From assembly GCA_035610365.1 (NCBI GenBank), contig CM069436.1, positions 40,865,117-40,929,116 of the forward strand: a DNA stretch of 64,000 nt, given 5' to 3'. Below the pieces are notes generated by a model. It did no database searches, was not told where the DNA came from, and saw only the letters and a program-made list of their open reading frames with translations. Positions 13,440 through 26,035 of the stretch are shown piece after piece. The position numbers were made by a program, and so were the translations under genes. Source of the DNA: Aquatica leii (taxonomy: Eukaryota; Arthropoda; Insecta; Coleoptera; Lampyridae). Within the stretch, counting starts at the first letter, position 1, and the number at the start of each line of letters is the position of its first letter.

Positions 13440-15310
13440 AATTTAAGTTCTGTGTTTCAAGAAGAAGATTTTCAAAAGGAATTCAAAAAGGTGTTGGAAT
13501 ACCAAGACCAAATAGCAGAAATAACGTCCAGGTTGCAGATTCGTATAGACAAAAAATACAAGCAAACTGATGTTCACAGCATTAGTAACCATGACCTTGA
13601 TGCCGATAGCATCACGCAGATATAACTATCTCACAAAACGACGCAAATGGAACTGTAACAGGTAAGAGTGATATTAAGTAACAAAAATTAAAACTCCGCA
13701 AGTTCAATGGTAAGTTGGCCGACTGGACATTGTCTTGGAAACAATTTATAACAGCAGTGCACGAAAACCAATCGTTAGATGCTGTTGCCTTATTTAGTTA
13801 TTTGGAACAATCGCTAACCGGGAAAGGATCAGCAACTATTAGTGGTCTAACGCTGACAAAAAGATCATATAACGACGTGATTTAGTTACTCAAACACAAA
13901 TATAGAAATCAACAAAGATTAATAGACAGTCATGTTTAAAGCTCTTATCAATAACACATGTTAAGAGTGGGATAGACGGTGTCGCGTTACGTGCATTATA
14001 TAATGCCACTTTTTCAATCACTCGCAGTTTAACGTCTTTGGAAGTAAACGAAAATGAGTACGATATGATGGTTAAGTCTGTAATAATAAATTCGTTAGCC
14101 TACAGCATGAAAATCAAGTAACATAAGAAATATTCCTTGGTACCAAAACGTCCAGTAAATATTATCGAACAAATAAATATTTTATTGAATTATTTAAAAA
14201 TAGAAGTTGAGTCAATTAAAATTGGCCAAGCACCGTCAACGTCGAGCGCAACGCCAAAGTCCAAACAAGATGACAAACGCGATAACAATGCTCTTCGTAC
14301 ATCAAACCAAAACATTGCGGCATCAGCAAAATTATTTACAGCATACGGATTACTCACGACGGTCAATGAATGTTTATTTTCCAAGTCTCATAATCACATC
14401 ACAGAGGAATGCGATAAATTCCACAGTTTGCAGGAAATGTGTGATTTTTTTTACGAAGGGGCCAAAAAAAAGAGAAGTGTCAACAAGTTTGTTTACGAAA
14501 AATCATGAAAGCAACAAACCGCTGTTTCTACAAACTACAAACAAAAATGCGTTCGTTCGATTTATTATTGATGGCGGATCACAGCTGTCAGACATAAAAG
14601 AAGATGTTTTTAGACAATTGGGATTGTCATTATTACTACAATAGATATTTCTATTGGAAGAGCTACTACGTTTAATGGAATTGTTCTATTAATTGGAGCC
14701 ATGAACTATTGGAGAATCGCAACTGGTGAATTTATCGGCTTATCTGAAGATTTAACAACGTTGAATACAAAATTGGGATAAACTCTGCAAAGACCAAACA
14801 TTAACAATACAACTATTGTAAACACAGCCGTAGTATTGTTTTTACATGATCAAGTCTCAGGCGAACGTAACAATGTAAACTTGAAACAATTCTGGAACCT
14901 TAAAACGATAGGAATTAGCGATAAAGAAACAAAACACTTTTACCAAAAAGTTTATTAAAGAAAACATTTAATGAAAGATGGTTGTTTTCAAGTATTGCTA
15001 CTATAGAAAAATGACTGTATTGAATAACAATTACGACAGTGCATTATCTTCGATAAAAATTCTTACCTTGAAGCTACCTAAAAGCCCGTTTAATTGAATC
15101 TAATAATCCGCGCGGAAACTTGTGTTTAGTGGAAATGCTGAGAAAGTAATTAACAAATATTCTTCCGCAAAAGTTTATTACATGCCTTATCGTCCGGTTT
15201 ATTGTGAAGACAAAACGACATTGAAAATTTGGGTAGTCTTTGATGCATAGTACCACGCGCCTGGTTTGCCAATTGAAACTATTTCACTTACTTGGAATGC
15301 TAATTAGCAT
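13440..15310 (+). pseudogene. BEL/Pao gag-pol remnant (DUF1759, DUF1758, start of RT)
   Basis: Degenerate polyprotein. From 13440, an N-terminal gag segment with a charged helix (EEDFQKEFKKVLEYQDQIAE). From 13690, the DUF1759 gag core (KLRKFNGKLADWTLSWKQF, FSYLEQSLTGKGSATISGLT). A middle segment at 13970-14510 lacks a clean zinc knuckle. Then a retropepsin-like DUF1758 block (FIIDGGSQLSDIKEDVF, near 14560-14625), where the catalytic Asp remains but the usual Asp-Ser-Gly reads Asp-Gly-Gly. At 14810-15040 is the linker with FWNLKTIGI, and at 15165-15260 the RT start (EDKTTLKIWVVFDA). Stop codons occur at about 13885, 13936 and 14642, and the frame changes more than once. The element then disappears, so there is no YxDD box. 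Confidence 0.8.
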
Positions 15311-15319
15311 TTAATATGA

Positions 15320-18170
15320 ATGTTTGAAAATTGGTCAAACCACGTAGATTAGAAAATAAATAATACTGGTCATAATGACCGCAACCGTACTTAAAGGTAA
15401 ATATATTAAGACAAGCAGTTACATGCACAATGCAAATAAAAATTCCTAAAAAATTATATTATCAGTCACTTTTAGAAAAAGTAATTGTTGAAATTGGAAA
15501 AAATATTAAAATCTAATTAAAATTGAGATCGACCGTTTTGACGGCATCCGTACTTCTAGTGTTAATGAAACTTTTTAGATCATATGCATTGTTCTTTATA
15601 TGAATTTATTGGTTACTATTAAAAAACCATTTACATAAATTGTCTTTGTATTTGAGAACATGTTTATAAGATAAGTTATGTTTAAAATCTAATAGGCAAT
15701 CTTAAACAATTAATATTTATCAAGGAATAAATCTGATTTTAACTTTACAAGGACTAATGATAATTACGCTAAAAATCAAATGTACAATAACAATAAAATA
15801 AAAAAGTGTTGTTGGTCCATCAAAACCTATTGATTCATTAGTTTAAATTAAAAAAATTAACTTTTTCAATATTACTTTAAAATATTAGTGATCTACATGA
15901 AAACTCTCAAAATCAATACTTTTATAAGTGAAATATATTGTTAAGAACGTTTATTCAAAGCACAAATAGTGTAAATTCAAACACCAACAAAAATAATCAA
16001 TTATTTTTTATAAAAACGTTTATAAGAAAAAAATAAATTAACAGTATTAATGATACAATAACAAATGCAATTTTTTTTGTTGTTTAAAATAACATATTCA
16101 AGATACAATGTTTTATAAATTATTCATACAACGTTTGTCGGGACTTTCATCAAAATCTCTAGCTCTTCTATCCAATTTTCTTGACGTGTTTGTGTTTCAC
16201 GTCTGTTGTAAAAACATACAAAATCACGTAACACATCAAAATAAACACTTATTTGGTTGTTGAACAAAGTATTTCATTTAAAAACTACCCGGTCGTTTTG
16301 TATTTTAAGTTTCACAATGTAAACAAAAAATAAATGTAGTTTTATGGACGCTTAAATATACGTTCGGTAAATATACTTATAAGATCTGTATAGTGTTGAC
16401 AAAGAAATGTACACAACGGTTTAAGGTTAGAGATTCTTGGTATTAAATTTTACTCCCTCGAGGTGCCCTGAACGTACATATAAACTTTAATAATAAGGTT
16501 TAAACAAAGTTTGTCGCGTTGATTTCTTGAAAATTAAAAAAAATTAATACATTTATTTTATTTGAGAATTATTTAAGGAAAAATTAAAATCAAAGAAGGT
16601 ATTACAAAAAACACTTAAGCAAATTTAGTATGTTTTCAAATAATGAAACATAACTTATGAAAGAAACATAAAGCTTAGTTATAATCAATGTTTTTAATTT
16701 ACGATAAAACACAGCAATTTACAAAAAATGTATATTTACGAAATTTATTTTTTTACTACTGTTTGCTTTTAATGAAGCAAATTTTTTTTTAAATTTGACA
16801 CATTAATAAAATACATTTATTTATATGTAACATTTTTATTTTAATATTATTTTCATAATTAGTTTTGCACTTAAAAACAATAAAATAATCTATTAAAACA
16901 TTTTTCCAGAAATTTTTTAGTTTTAAAAAAAATAAAAAAAAGAAAAAATTGTTTTTTCATTGGCAATTGTAATAGAAAAATCGATTACAAAATGTTTTTA
17001 GATATTTAAATAAACACAATCTGATTTTCTATCATTAAAATATAAATGTACATATGTATATTGATCATAAATAAAACTTTACGATAAGAACAAAAAAACT
17101 AATATAAAAATTAAACAGTTGTGTGATAAGGTGAATTTAAGATACTGAAACAATTTTACAACATACGTTTTAAATTTTACGTATCACTGTTGTTTGTTAA
17201 GTCAAATATTTAAAAATAGTAACTTTTAGCGTCTTAATTATCGTGTCCAGTCATGATAATTAAATTTTTATTATTAAAAAAGTTTATTTTAAAGACAATC
17301 GTTGTATTTAGATATACGTAATGTAATAAAACAGGTTTTTTCATTTTAAACGTGTTGTTTTTTAATGATCTGAATAATATCACTTTCATTAATTAAGAGT
17401 GTCTGCTTTTCTAAACGAACATTAACAAAATATCACTTAGCCAAAGTGCTTTAACTATTACTAAATTTGTCACAAAATAAAATAAATGCAGTGACAGCTC
17501 TGTTATCGGAGAGTGGCGTAGGTAAAGCAATCAGTTTAAATCAACCTACTTTCAAGGTGCTGATTATAAACTTAAAAAAAGGGGCAAAACAAAAATATTA
17601 AAGGCGGGGTTTTTTACACCTATACACAACTGAAAAAATACAAGTAGAACACATATAAGATAATTAGTATATAGTAGTAAATAAATTTATTTTGGAATTG
17701 ACGCCTTTATAGTATTTTTTAAACTTGTATTTTTATAATTGCAATATCGCAGTAGAGGTAATTAAAAAGTAAATTATAAAAGTTTCTCGAGATGACAACA
17801 AAATGTAGCAAGAAAACAAAATTTATTTAAAGCTTAAAACCTTCTTTCTAGTAGTAGAAAAGAACATTCTTAAAAACTGAAACAATTACACTAGTATATC
17901 ACAAATCTAAAATAAGAAGTGCGCTAGACTTCTAACCTTCTAGATTCAAATTCGTCTTAATTAAGCTAGTTGCTGTGTACATGTGCATTGACAAATCTAT
18001 AGGCAAGATTTTGTTAGTTTTGTTATTGTAGTAATACGCTTGACTTATTAAGTGTCGAAAACGGTCAGAAACTCGACAAGTTTAAAAAATGTGTCAAACG
18101 ACAATAATTCAAAGGAACAAACCTATTTTGATCTACGAGAGAATCTAAAAAAATATAAAACATTTTGTCA
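15320..18170. other. AT-rich stretch, possible tRNA-like fossil
   Basis: Mostly A/T runs. Two minor items: a perfect short hairpin (TTAATTATC / GATAATTAA) at 17235-17262, and at about 17918-17960 a tRNA-3'-half-like string with an anticodon-loop-like CTTCTAA and a degenerate B box, possibly an old SINE. Near 17508 a GTGGCGTAGG string resembles a transposon terminus. No gene. Confidence 0.4.
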
Positions 18171-18179
18171 CTTGGCCTA

Positions 18180-20255
18180 AAATGTATAGGCGTCTTAAAA
18201 CTACTAAAGGCAGAAAATTGGCACAAGTTCTGCATCAAAATAACTACTTAATAATTCCAATCCCAACGTACTAGCTTACTGACGCTAACAAAATTCTAGA
18301 GTTATTGGATTTTTTTGTAAATAATGGAATTTCTTTTAATTATACAGATATAATATCAAATTAAGACTTAACATTTAACTACAAGCCAATTATTGGAACA
18401 GTAAGCACAACAGTAATAATAATAGCAATAAAGTTATCACTTTGATTGCACAACAACAAAACAGATTGAGATGCATACCATAAAACAATCCAAAATAATG
18501 TACACTTTTCTGTAATATTACAAAAACCAAAAGACGTCGAAATAAAAAGTAATAACCTAGTCAGCATCCTCCAACAGCAAAAAACGTTACACAAACAACT
18601 GTGATAAAAATTAAAACAAATAATATACCTCTTGAAATAAAAACACTAGTGACAAAAAAAAAGCTAGGTTAACAAGGCAACAAACACGTACAACAGAATA
18701 TAAAAGAAAATATAGTAAGATTAGCAACAACCTAAAATCAAAATTCCAAAAATTCAGAAACTCATCTGTGGTAAATTATCTTTTTAATCTGTCAAGAGAT
18801 GACAATTCTATGTAAAAACCAATAACAGCAACAAGAAAAGCTAAACTTATTTCTTTTCCATTTCGAAAAAGCACATCCAGGCCCGTAAGCAAAAAGCAAA
18901 CTTATGCCCGGAACATCTTACAGAAGTATTCTGTCTCTACAACAACGATCAAATACAAGAAGTATAAGTACAATAGTCCTAATACAGAAACGTATTAAAC
19001 TATTTACTCTAAAAGATATACAAGAAGCAATCAAGACATTAAATCCAATATAGATAAAATTACTGGAAAAATATTACAAAAACTTCTCAGAAAAAGAATA
19101 ATAAAACTTTTATATATATTTAATGCAACGCTAAGACTTCATTATTGGCTAAAATCTTTTAAAATAGCACAAATGGTTATGATACCGAAACCTGGAAAAA
19201 AAGTTTGACGGATATCATATGTTATCGACCAATACGTCTTTTGCCAATAATTTCTAAGCTAAGAATAAATTAAAATTTAAATCAGCTGACATAGATCTCT
19301 AATCATCAATTTGATTTTCTACGGGCCCATTTAACTATACAACAATGTTACCGTTTAACCAACATTGTTAATTTGTATTGAAAGAAGAGAATACTGCACT
19401 TTTGCTTTTTTACGTAAAACAAGCATTTGATAAGATGTGGCATCCAGAACCTACATAAAAAATTAAAAAATACTGTCGTTATATTATTTTAACAAACTAA
19501 AGTCCTACCTGGAAAACCGATACTTTGAAATCAGATTTAACAAAGAAATATCCAACCGTTATCTTATATTAGCTAGAATTCCACATGTCTTGCGCCCATT
19601 ACTAAATGTGGTTTATGCAGCCGATCTTCCAATGACAAATAAAACAACGGTTGGTACATTCGCAAACAATATGGCTGCTTTTACGACACATGATATTCCT
19701 GTTACAACTTTAACCAATCTCCAAGAACATATAAACTTAATTGGAATATGGTTAAACAATTGAAAAATCAAAATTAGTAAAACAAAATCAGCACAGGTAA
19801 CCTTCACTTTGCGTAAAAGGCGGTGTTCTCCAATAGCTATAAATCAAGTAATGCTAACTCAAAGCGAAGTTGTTACGCATTTAGGATTACATTTAGATAG
19901 TAAACTTAACTAAAAACAACACGTATTAGAAAATCGTAAACTAGACCTAAAAACGAGAGAACTAAACTGGGTTTTAGTGATAAAATCTAAATTATCAACT
20001 GAAAACAAAGCAGTACTCCAACTAATCTGGATTTACGGGATAGAACTATGGGTTTGTTTTAGTAAATCTAATGCAGCAATCGTACAAAGAGCTTAAGCAA
20101 ACATTCTCAAAGATATTGTGAACGCACCATGGTACGTCTCAAACCATACCATCGATACGGTTACGTAACCAGTCACCCAAGAACAAAGTACCAGATATCA
20201 TACTAGACTTAACAGTCATTTCAACCCATTTATTCCGTCTTTGTTAGAACTTTTT
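18180..20255 (+). pseudogene. Jockey-type non-LTR retrotransposon ORF2, degenerate
   Basis: Remnant of an endonuclease/reverse transcriptase of a Jockey-clade LINE, read on the plus strand across many stops and frame changes. At 18290-18400 is the end of the endonuclease (LLDFFV...GISFNYTDI, then a block where Ser-Asp-His-Ser-Pro is eroded). At 18690-18960 is the linker. From 19170 come the RT blocks: MIPKPGK, then YRPIRLLPIISKL (19217-19258), the HQFDF...TIQQCYRLTNIV block (19303-19370), VKQAFDKMWHP (19413-19445), SYLENRYFEIRFNKE (19503-19550), and the box that should be FADD but reads FANN (near 19660). KTKSAQVTFTLRKRR follows, then the thumb with HLGLHLDSKLN and IWIYGIELWV (near 20025). 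The catalytic Asp pair is Asn-Asn. Both ORF1 and the first part of the endonuclease are missing, and the 3' end stops near 20250 without a clear poly(A). Confidence 0.85.
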
Positions 20256-20859
20256 TTTTCACACATTTTTCTTGGTTATAATTCATTTAGATACTGAACT
20301 ATAATTTTCTAAAACTACTACAAAATTCGTTGTTTTATCTACCGGTTCTAGTTCTAGTTCATCGCATCTTTAGTCTGAGTTGTTTCAATTTTTTTTAGCT
20401 TTGTCATTTTCTGTCAGCATATTTGTTTCTTTACAAATGTTTTTTTGTTTTTTTTTGTTTTTGCAGTTTCAACTGAAATGTTGTGCTTTTTAATTTAAAT
20501 AAACTAGTATGATATTTTTTTTTAAATATGTTGTTTTAACAACTTAAAAGTAAACATTTATAACATTTAATAGAAATAATCATTATTTGAGATGATATTG
20601 AAAAAATTGTTTTCAAAAGAAAAATCAATAATATTTGACAGTCTTAGTTTAAAAGTCATTATTCTGGTAAATATTAAAGATAATATTGCTGTTGTTTGGT
20701 ATGTGTCTGTAGAATTAGTTTTGAAATTCGAATTAGTGAAATACAGCACAATTTAATGACTGAAGTAAATAAATAAAAGTTTTATTATGATAAATATACT
20801 CTGTGACATAAAAATGCAATTATAAGCTACACCGTGTGGTGAACATGCAGTTCAACAGA

Positions 20860-21245
20860 AAACTGTACATTTCACGTCTCAATTCAGTTCTAAGGTACAC
20901 GACTCTAAAACGTTGCTGTCAATGACAATCCGTCAGCGAAAACACAAGATGTGGTTGATAGGACTGCAAGCCAAAAGCTCTAATTTGACGGTAAACTGTA
21001 CGAAAAGTTACAGGACGTCCTTTGCTTCAAAACCATTGATTGATTATTGATCTTGAATCGGTCTCTTAATGCCATTAATTGACGATGGCGGTTTTGGGCC
21101 ACATTTGTCTGCCTTGGCCGTCTACTTCCTCGTCTACGACGTTCTTGACTTTTTCTAGACCATGATTGATAGCACCGTACTATAGAAGATAAATCATCTT
21201 CACGTAAACCAATAATGCAACCTCTGTCGAATTCACTCGGTTATC
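20860..21245 (-). pseudogene. Tc1-like transposase N-terminal fragment
   Basis: Minus-strand remnant of the DNA-binding half of a Tc1-like transposase. It starts with SEFDRGCIIGLREDDLSS (near 21240-21184), the usual first helix-turn-helix start, and runs to CYQSWSRKSQERRRRGSRRP (basic linker), RQTNVAQNRHRQLMALRDRF, then GRPVTFRTVYRQIRAFGLQS (second helix-turn-helix). The first helix-turn-helix has an internal deletion: most residues between the first helix and the CYQSW block are missing. Frameshifts occur around 21000-21120. No DDE catalytic domain follows; the element is truncated after the paired-like domain. Confidence 0.7.
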
Positions 21246-21249
21246 GATA

Positions 21250-22195
21250 ACTTTCACGTTGCCGCACTCTAGGCATAATCGCAGCCTCAAAAACACAAAA
21301 ACAGAAGAAAATAATAATACAGTGATATACAGTAATTCCAAACATTTGCGGATTTGGTTATTTGCGGAAGTAAACCAAATAAACAAAAATATAAAAAAAT
21401 AAGCTATAACTTTTAGGATGTAGCTTAAATTGTAAAACTCAATATGTTTAACTTTTTTTACAGAATCATTAATAAAATATTCTTTAGAAGCACATTGATG
21501 CTGTTACCCGATTCATTCAAATTTACAGTTTATCAAAAGATCTTGATTGTATTTAGTTTGTAAATTTTGTGTTTTAATGGGACATTTGAGAAACTGTTTG
21601 ACCTTGTCCTGCGATTTTTGTCAAAAATTATTTCTCTTGCATGTCATTAAAAAAAACACTTACTGTAATTTTTGCAAATCAAAAATTATTTTAAATAATT
21701 ACTTTATTCTCATTTTATGCCGCTTTGCGCCCATAATAGATAGTTACTTTTATAGTAAGTGCGTGAACTAACTGTTTAATAACACTTAAAAGTTTTTTAT
21801 CGAAATTTCTCTCGAATGTGCCATTAAAACACAACACAAAACAGTTTGTTGGCACATCGAATTTTATATTGTCATTTACATTTTATTTTTATTTGCTTTA
21901 ATTTTAAAATATTTTCAATAAGATGGATGTAATTATAATTTTTGTAAAAAAATTGAATATGTACTTTCTTTAAAAAGTAATGTTTTATGTTTGTTTTTGT
22001 GAATCAATTAACTTTTATTTTATATAATTATGATATATGCTTTTACTATGGTATTAGGTATATTCATAAATTCTACCATAACAATAAACTTATCTTAGCA
22101 CGGTAATGTTACTTATTTATGGCTAAGATTTAAGAGATATTCCATTTTCTTAAATAAAATTAAGGAAATGTTCATTATTTTTGTTTTTAGACGCC
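21250..22195. other. AT-rich stretch without recognised gene
   Basis: A 74-residue plus-strand frame at 21547-21771 contains several Cys pairs (CKFC, CDFC, CNFC), but it is isolated, A/T-biased and matches no family I know. Otherwise nothing recognised. Confidence 0.4.
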
Positions 22196-22399
22196 AAACA
22201 TCAGTAACCAAAATAAAAAGGTACCAAAAGCGCAAAATACCAAAAGAAAATTAACAAAAAGATAAAAAAAATGATCTCGTGTTTCTTGCTCGGTTTTACT
22301 GCTAAATCAACAAAAAAATCAAACCGCGGATTCTCCTAGTACGTCTACTAGCGATCTAATAGCAGTGGACTTTCCTCCCAAACGGATTATTAAATACAA

Positions 22400-23093
22400 T
22401 AACTCAGTTTAATTACTAGATAAAGCCAGAAGTTTAAGAAGTAGTGAGGCGTGAGGGATTTTTTGTCAAATAGAGACCTTGTGGAGTGTCAACACCTCAA
22501 TGAAAATTTTTTAGTTTCAACTCGGCAGTATGAGGATCATAAAATTTTTTTACTGCATCCACAAGTTCTCGACAACACTTAAGCAATAAAAATAATGAAA
22601 AATAATTGCTCGCTCTCAACAAGAAATGTGATTGTTTCACATGTATTTTATTTAGTGAAACATACAAAATTCAATTTTTAGAAGTATTTTTGGATTCGAA
22701 AAATGCTTTGCAGAGAATGAAAATGCACGAAAATAGTACGACGCATCATACTTGTGTGCATACACTAATCATAAGACTACGCACACATCGTCAAATTGAC
22801 CGTTTTTTAGAAATTTAAACAAGAAAAAAAAATACTGAATGAAAGTTTTAGGGAAGCTAGTGTCAATGATATAATTCCTCTCATTGTGTACATTAGCTTT
22901 TCGCGGTAATACGGAACTCCTAGGCAACTATTTAGGAATTTCGAAGTTTTTTCGGTTAGTATGATTCCTTCCTAAACTCTTATTTAACTAAATACGGTAA
23001 TCAAGGACGAGGAAAACTCTCCTACTTGCCTTCTACAAAAATAATGGGAAATTAAATCCTAAACATTCTGATAAAAGAAATTCAGAAAGCTAA
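22400..23093 (+). pseudogene. hAT transposase, N-terminal half (TTF finger to DUF4371 start)
   Basis: Contains a TTF/ZMYM-type finger region: near 22618-22740 the frame reads KCDCFTCILF, FLEVFLDSKNALQRMKMHENS and TTHHTCVHT. This corresponds to the Cys-x-Cys-Phe-x-Cys, Trp-x-His and His-Glu-Asn-Ser-x-x-His positions of the family. After a frameshift the block around 22895-22960 reads FRGNTELLGNYLG, matching the LxFRGxxExxG...NGNxLG signature at the start of DUF4371. The segment continues to EIQKA at 23078-23092, where the Harbinger element interrupts it. Stops and frame changes make it non-functional. Confidence 0.75.
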
Positions 23094-23284
23094 TAGCGGG
23101 TTGCACAAAAGATAATTGACCGTTAATTGGAGTTTAATCTTTGATTAAAGTATGATTATCTTTTAATTGTAGTTCAACGGGCCATTAACGGTCAATTAAA
23201 TATTTAATTGAAGTCGACGTTAATCAGAGATTAACGGTCAATTAACTGTATTTTGCGTTGCACAAAACTTTAATCTCCGATTAA

Positions 23285-23952
23285 CTCTTATCCGGGCAAG
23301 TCTTTTTTTATTTAGTTACACTTTTTTTTATCAACTCCCTTATACTGTGTAGTTTTTACTGGAGTATAATTACAAATAAGGCTTACATAAACACTTATTA
23401 TATAAGAAAAACTATTTATTGCAATTATTACAGATAATAGTAGTGACAGAGTGTTGATTACAAACATTTTTATAGCATTTTTTACAACATTGCAAATTAC
23501 TCATAATCCATAAGTAGATAATTACAAAAGAATAACTTGAACAATATCTAACTGCCACTAAATGAATGACATAGATTAGTTTACAAACATTTCATACTAA
23601 TTCTATTCTTCATAACAATTAGCCTTGAAAACAAAGTAACTCTCAAATCTGCTAATGGTTAAAACGAATACCTAATAAATTATGAAAATATCGTACACAT
23701 GAGATGCATCAATTTCAAGTATCACACGAGGGTCCATTAGACTCACACTGCCTGGTTAAGTAAGTTTTATATTACGATAATTATTTATTGAAAAGTAAAC
23801 AAAATTTACCAACTTTGACTAAACCAAAAACTTAATTAATACTATTTTCATAGAAACCACAGCGGCATTTTGTCAAAAGTTAAAAATTAACTGAAATATA
23901 GTCGTTTGTAACACCGCGTGGGTCCGTTGGACCCCAGTTGCCCGGATAAGAG
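23285..23952. mobile_element. piggyBac-type MITE nested in the Harbinger element
   Basis: Inverted ends CTCTTATCCGGGCAA at 23285-23299 and 23938-23952 match perfectly over 15 bp, and TTAA flanks both sides (23281-23284 and 23953-23956). That TTAA duplication is diagnostic of piggyBac-type transposition. The 668-bp interior has no coding capacity. Near the right end GGGTCC-GTT-GGACCC (23920-23934) forms a subterminal palindrome; near the left-facing arm at 23730 is a weaker GGGTCC motif. It must have been mobilised by a transposase encoded elsewhere. Confidence 0.9.
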
Positions 23953-24189
23953 TTAAACTCTTGTTAACAAAAGATTATCTAATTGGAGATATTTGGCTGA
24001 TTAACCTACAATTAAAGTTTTTCAATAATAAAAAGTTTATGATTTACAGTCAAAACTAAGTAATAAATTATAGCTACGTTTAATTCAAGTTTCGTTTAGT
24101 ACAAAATTATTAAAAAAATAATTATTACACAAAAATAATTATGTTGTTCCATTTGTCGTCTTCTTCCTCAAGTAGCTTTGAAGACAGCT

Positions 24190-24940
24190 TCGCAGCATAA
24201 GGTTTATACGAGATAAAGAAAATCTTTTTGAATTTTTAGACGACATTGATTTCAAGAAGAGGTTTCGATTAAATAAGGCCGCCATAATAAACTTGGTACA
24301 TGCAACTAAAGATAGAATCGAACCAACAAGCTATCGAAACTAATCGTTTGATGCAAGAGTACAAATATTAGCATATCATAAATGAAATGGTCAGGCTCTC
24401 CCATCAATATATACAGATGTCTAGAACTATCAAAAAGTTCATGGAAATAAAATAATGGTTCTTTCGCATTTCTGATTTTTTATGTGTTGTGGGAGCTGTT
24501 GAGTGCACACGTGCATATACAATCACCCGATAGACTAAATGCTGAATCGCATCACAACAGAAAAGGATATTTTAGCATTAATGTTCAAGCGATTTGCAAT
24601 GCTGACTTAAAATTAATGCATTTTATTGTTTATTAGCCAGGATCAGTACACAACAGTATTATTTTTAATAAATCTCTTCTTCCGGTTGAATTTTGCATCG
24701 GAAGATATGGCAACAGTTACCTATTAGGTGATAGTGAATCCATGTAATCCTCATCTGCTTACATTTAGCAAATGCCAGTGAAGTAGCATAAAGCATAGCA
24801 CATATTATGACAAGTAATACCATAGAAAGGTTCTTTGGAATTTTGCAGAGAAGATTTCCTTGCTTGCAATATGGTTGCAGACTCTTAATTAGCACAACAT
24901 TAATTGCAACAGTTCTTCATATGCAAAATGTATAAAAACA
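24190..24940 (+). pseudogene. PIF/Harbinger (HARBI1-like) DDE transposase remnant
   Basis: Plus-strand, broken by stops and frameshifts. Blocks in order: an N-terminal segment with FKKRF-type sequence (24240-24360); GAVECTR (near 24495), where the first catalytic Asp of the GAIDCTH block is Glu; a HHNRKGYFSINVQAICNADL stretch at 24550-24610; PGSVHNSIIFN (near 24640), where the second catalytic Asp is Asn; the YLLGDS block near 24720; and SNTIERFFGILQRRFPCLQ (near 24812-24870), which keeps the final Glu. Two of three catalytic acids are therefore replaced. The companion Myb-like ORF2 of this superfamily was not found. Confidence 0.8.
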
Positions 24941-26035
24941 ACATAATTTATTGTAATTTTTTATTTATAAAATTAATACTGTGCTTTATATTTTCTTAAA
25001 ACTTGATTAAATAGTATTACTTCTTTCAGTAATTCACAGATTATAATTTTTTGCTTTTGAAATTTTTCTTATAAATAACTCGGGAGGAGTTGACAAAGGT
25101 TCTGCAGTAAATACGAGTGTGCGAAAGACAAGAATACGAGATAATACAGGTTGAAGTTCAGCCACATATAATGATTCTCATTTGCCCATTTTTACTAAGG
25201 ATACAAATTAATATTAGATTTCATTGTAATTATCTTCCAATTTACCAAAATAGTAAGCTGTAAAGCAATTCAAAGCAATTTCTAGGTGGCTCACTTTGGT
25301 ATGCAATGTTCGCCAGCAAAACCTCCTGATCGGCAGTTATTAAGAGGTTGAAAACTCCACGAGAAACAAATTTTTTCATCATACATAGTACAACTTTTAA
25401 GTCCTATCTTACATGTCCTTCTTCACAGATCTGTTTTATCTTCAGTTTCATATATACAAACAAAGTTTCAGGTATTTTGCTGTTCGGAGCCCTATTTTAG
25501 TCGATGCATTATATTCGTTGGTGATGCTTGTTGACACCGAACATTTCTTTTCAACTATAAATCCTTTAGCCAGTTACTCCTTTATATTGTTTTCTAAAGT
25601 AAAGGATAAAAGGAATTAAGCAAGAAATTTTATAGAATTAGAAATTTGTTATCGGTAAACATAAAATAAAACTTAGCTATCGATACAGAAGCAATATTTT
25701 CCATAATGATAATATAACTATTTATAAGAAAACGTGAATAATATAGTAATACCATTGTAATACTCACTTTACTACAATATTTATTAACGTTTCTTTCTTG
25801 ATTTAAGTAAATATTTGTAAATAACCTCCTTTTTGTAAGTCATTTTTGTTTCATAAACTGACATTAAAACGCGCGGTTGTCAAGTTGACTAGCAGTTAAT
25901 CGTCGATTAACTAATGGACCCTTAATCATAGATGAAATTGTTTTGTGCAACGCAATCGAATGTTAATCAACCATTATCTTTAATCGACGATTAGTAAATC
26001 GCTAATTAACCAGACATTTGTGCAACCTGCTATAA

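Larger units (their letters stand above)
13015..15310 (+). mobile_element. BEL/Pao LTR retrotransposon, 3'-truncated
   Basis: A plus-strand BEL/Pao element recognised from gag, protease-like and early RT blocks (see the pseudogene entry). A probable 5' LTR lies at 13015-13346 and a primer-binding site TGGCGCC at 13347-13353. The element stops soon after the start of RT. No second LTR, integrase or RNase H was found, so the 3' half is lost. The upstream boundary is inferred from LTR-like termini, not from a second LTR. Confidence 0.65.
23094..26032 (+). mobile_element. PIF/Harbinger element with TAA target duplication
   Basis: Bounded by inverted ends TAGCGGGTTGCACAAA (23094) and its complement TTTGTGCAACCTGCTA (26017-26032), 15 of 16 matching, flanked on both sides by TAA (23091-23093 and 26033-26035), the 3-bp target expected for PIF/Harbinger. 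Subterminal regions at 23105-23285 and 25880-26015 are dense with short inverted motifs of the GATTAAC / TTAATC and GGTCAATTAA type. Length is 2939 bp including a 672-bp nested piggyBac MITE. The enclosed transposase is dead. Confidence 0.85.

Noticed and set aside
14190..14384. 64-residue minus-strand frame
   Set aside because: Antisense shadow of the BEL/Pao gag frame.
19613..19807. 64-residue hydrophobic minus-strand frame
   Set aside because: Antisense shadow of the Jockey RT blocks.
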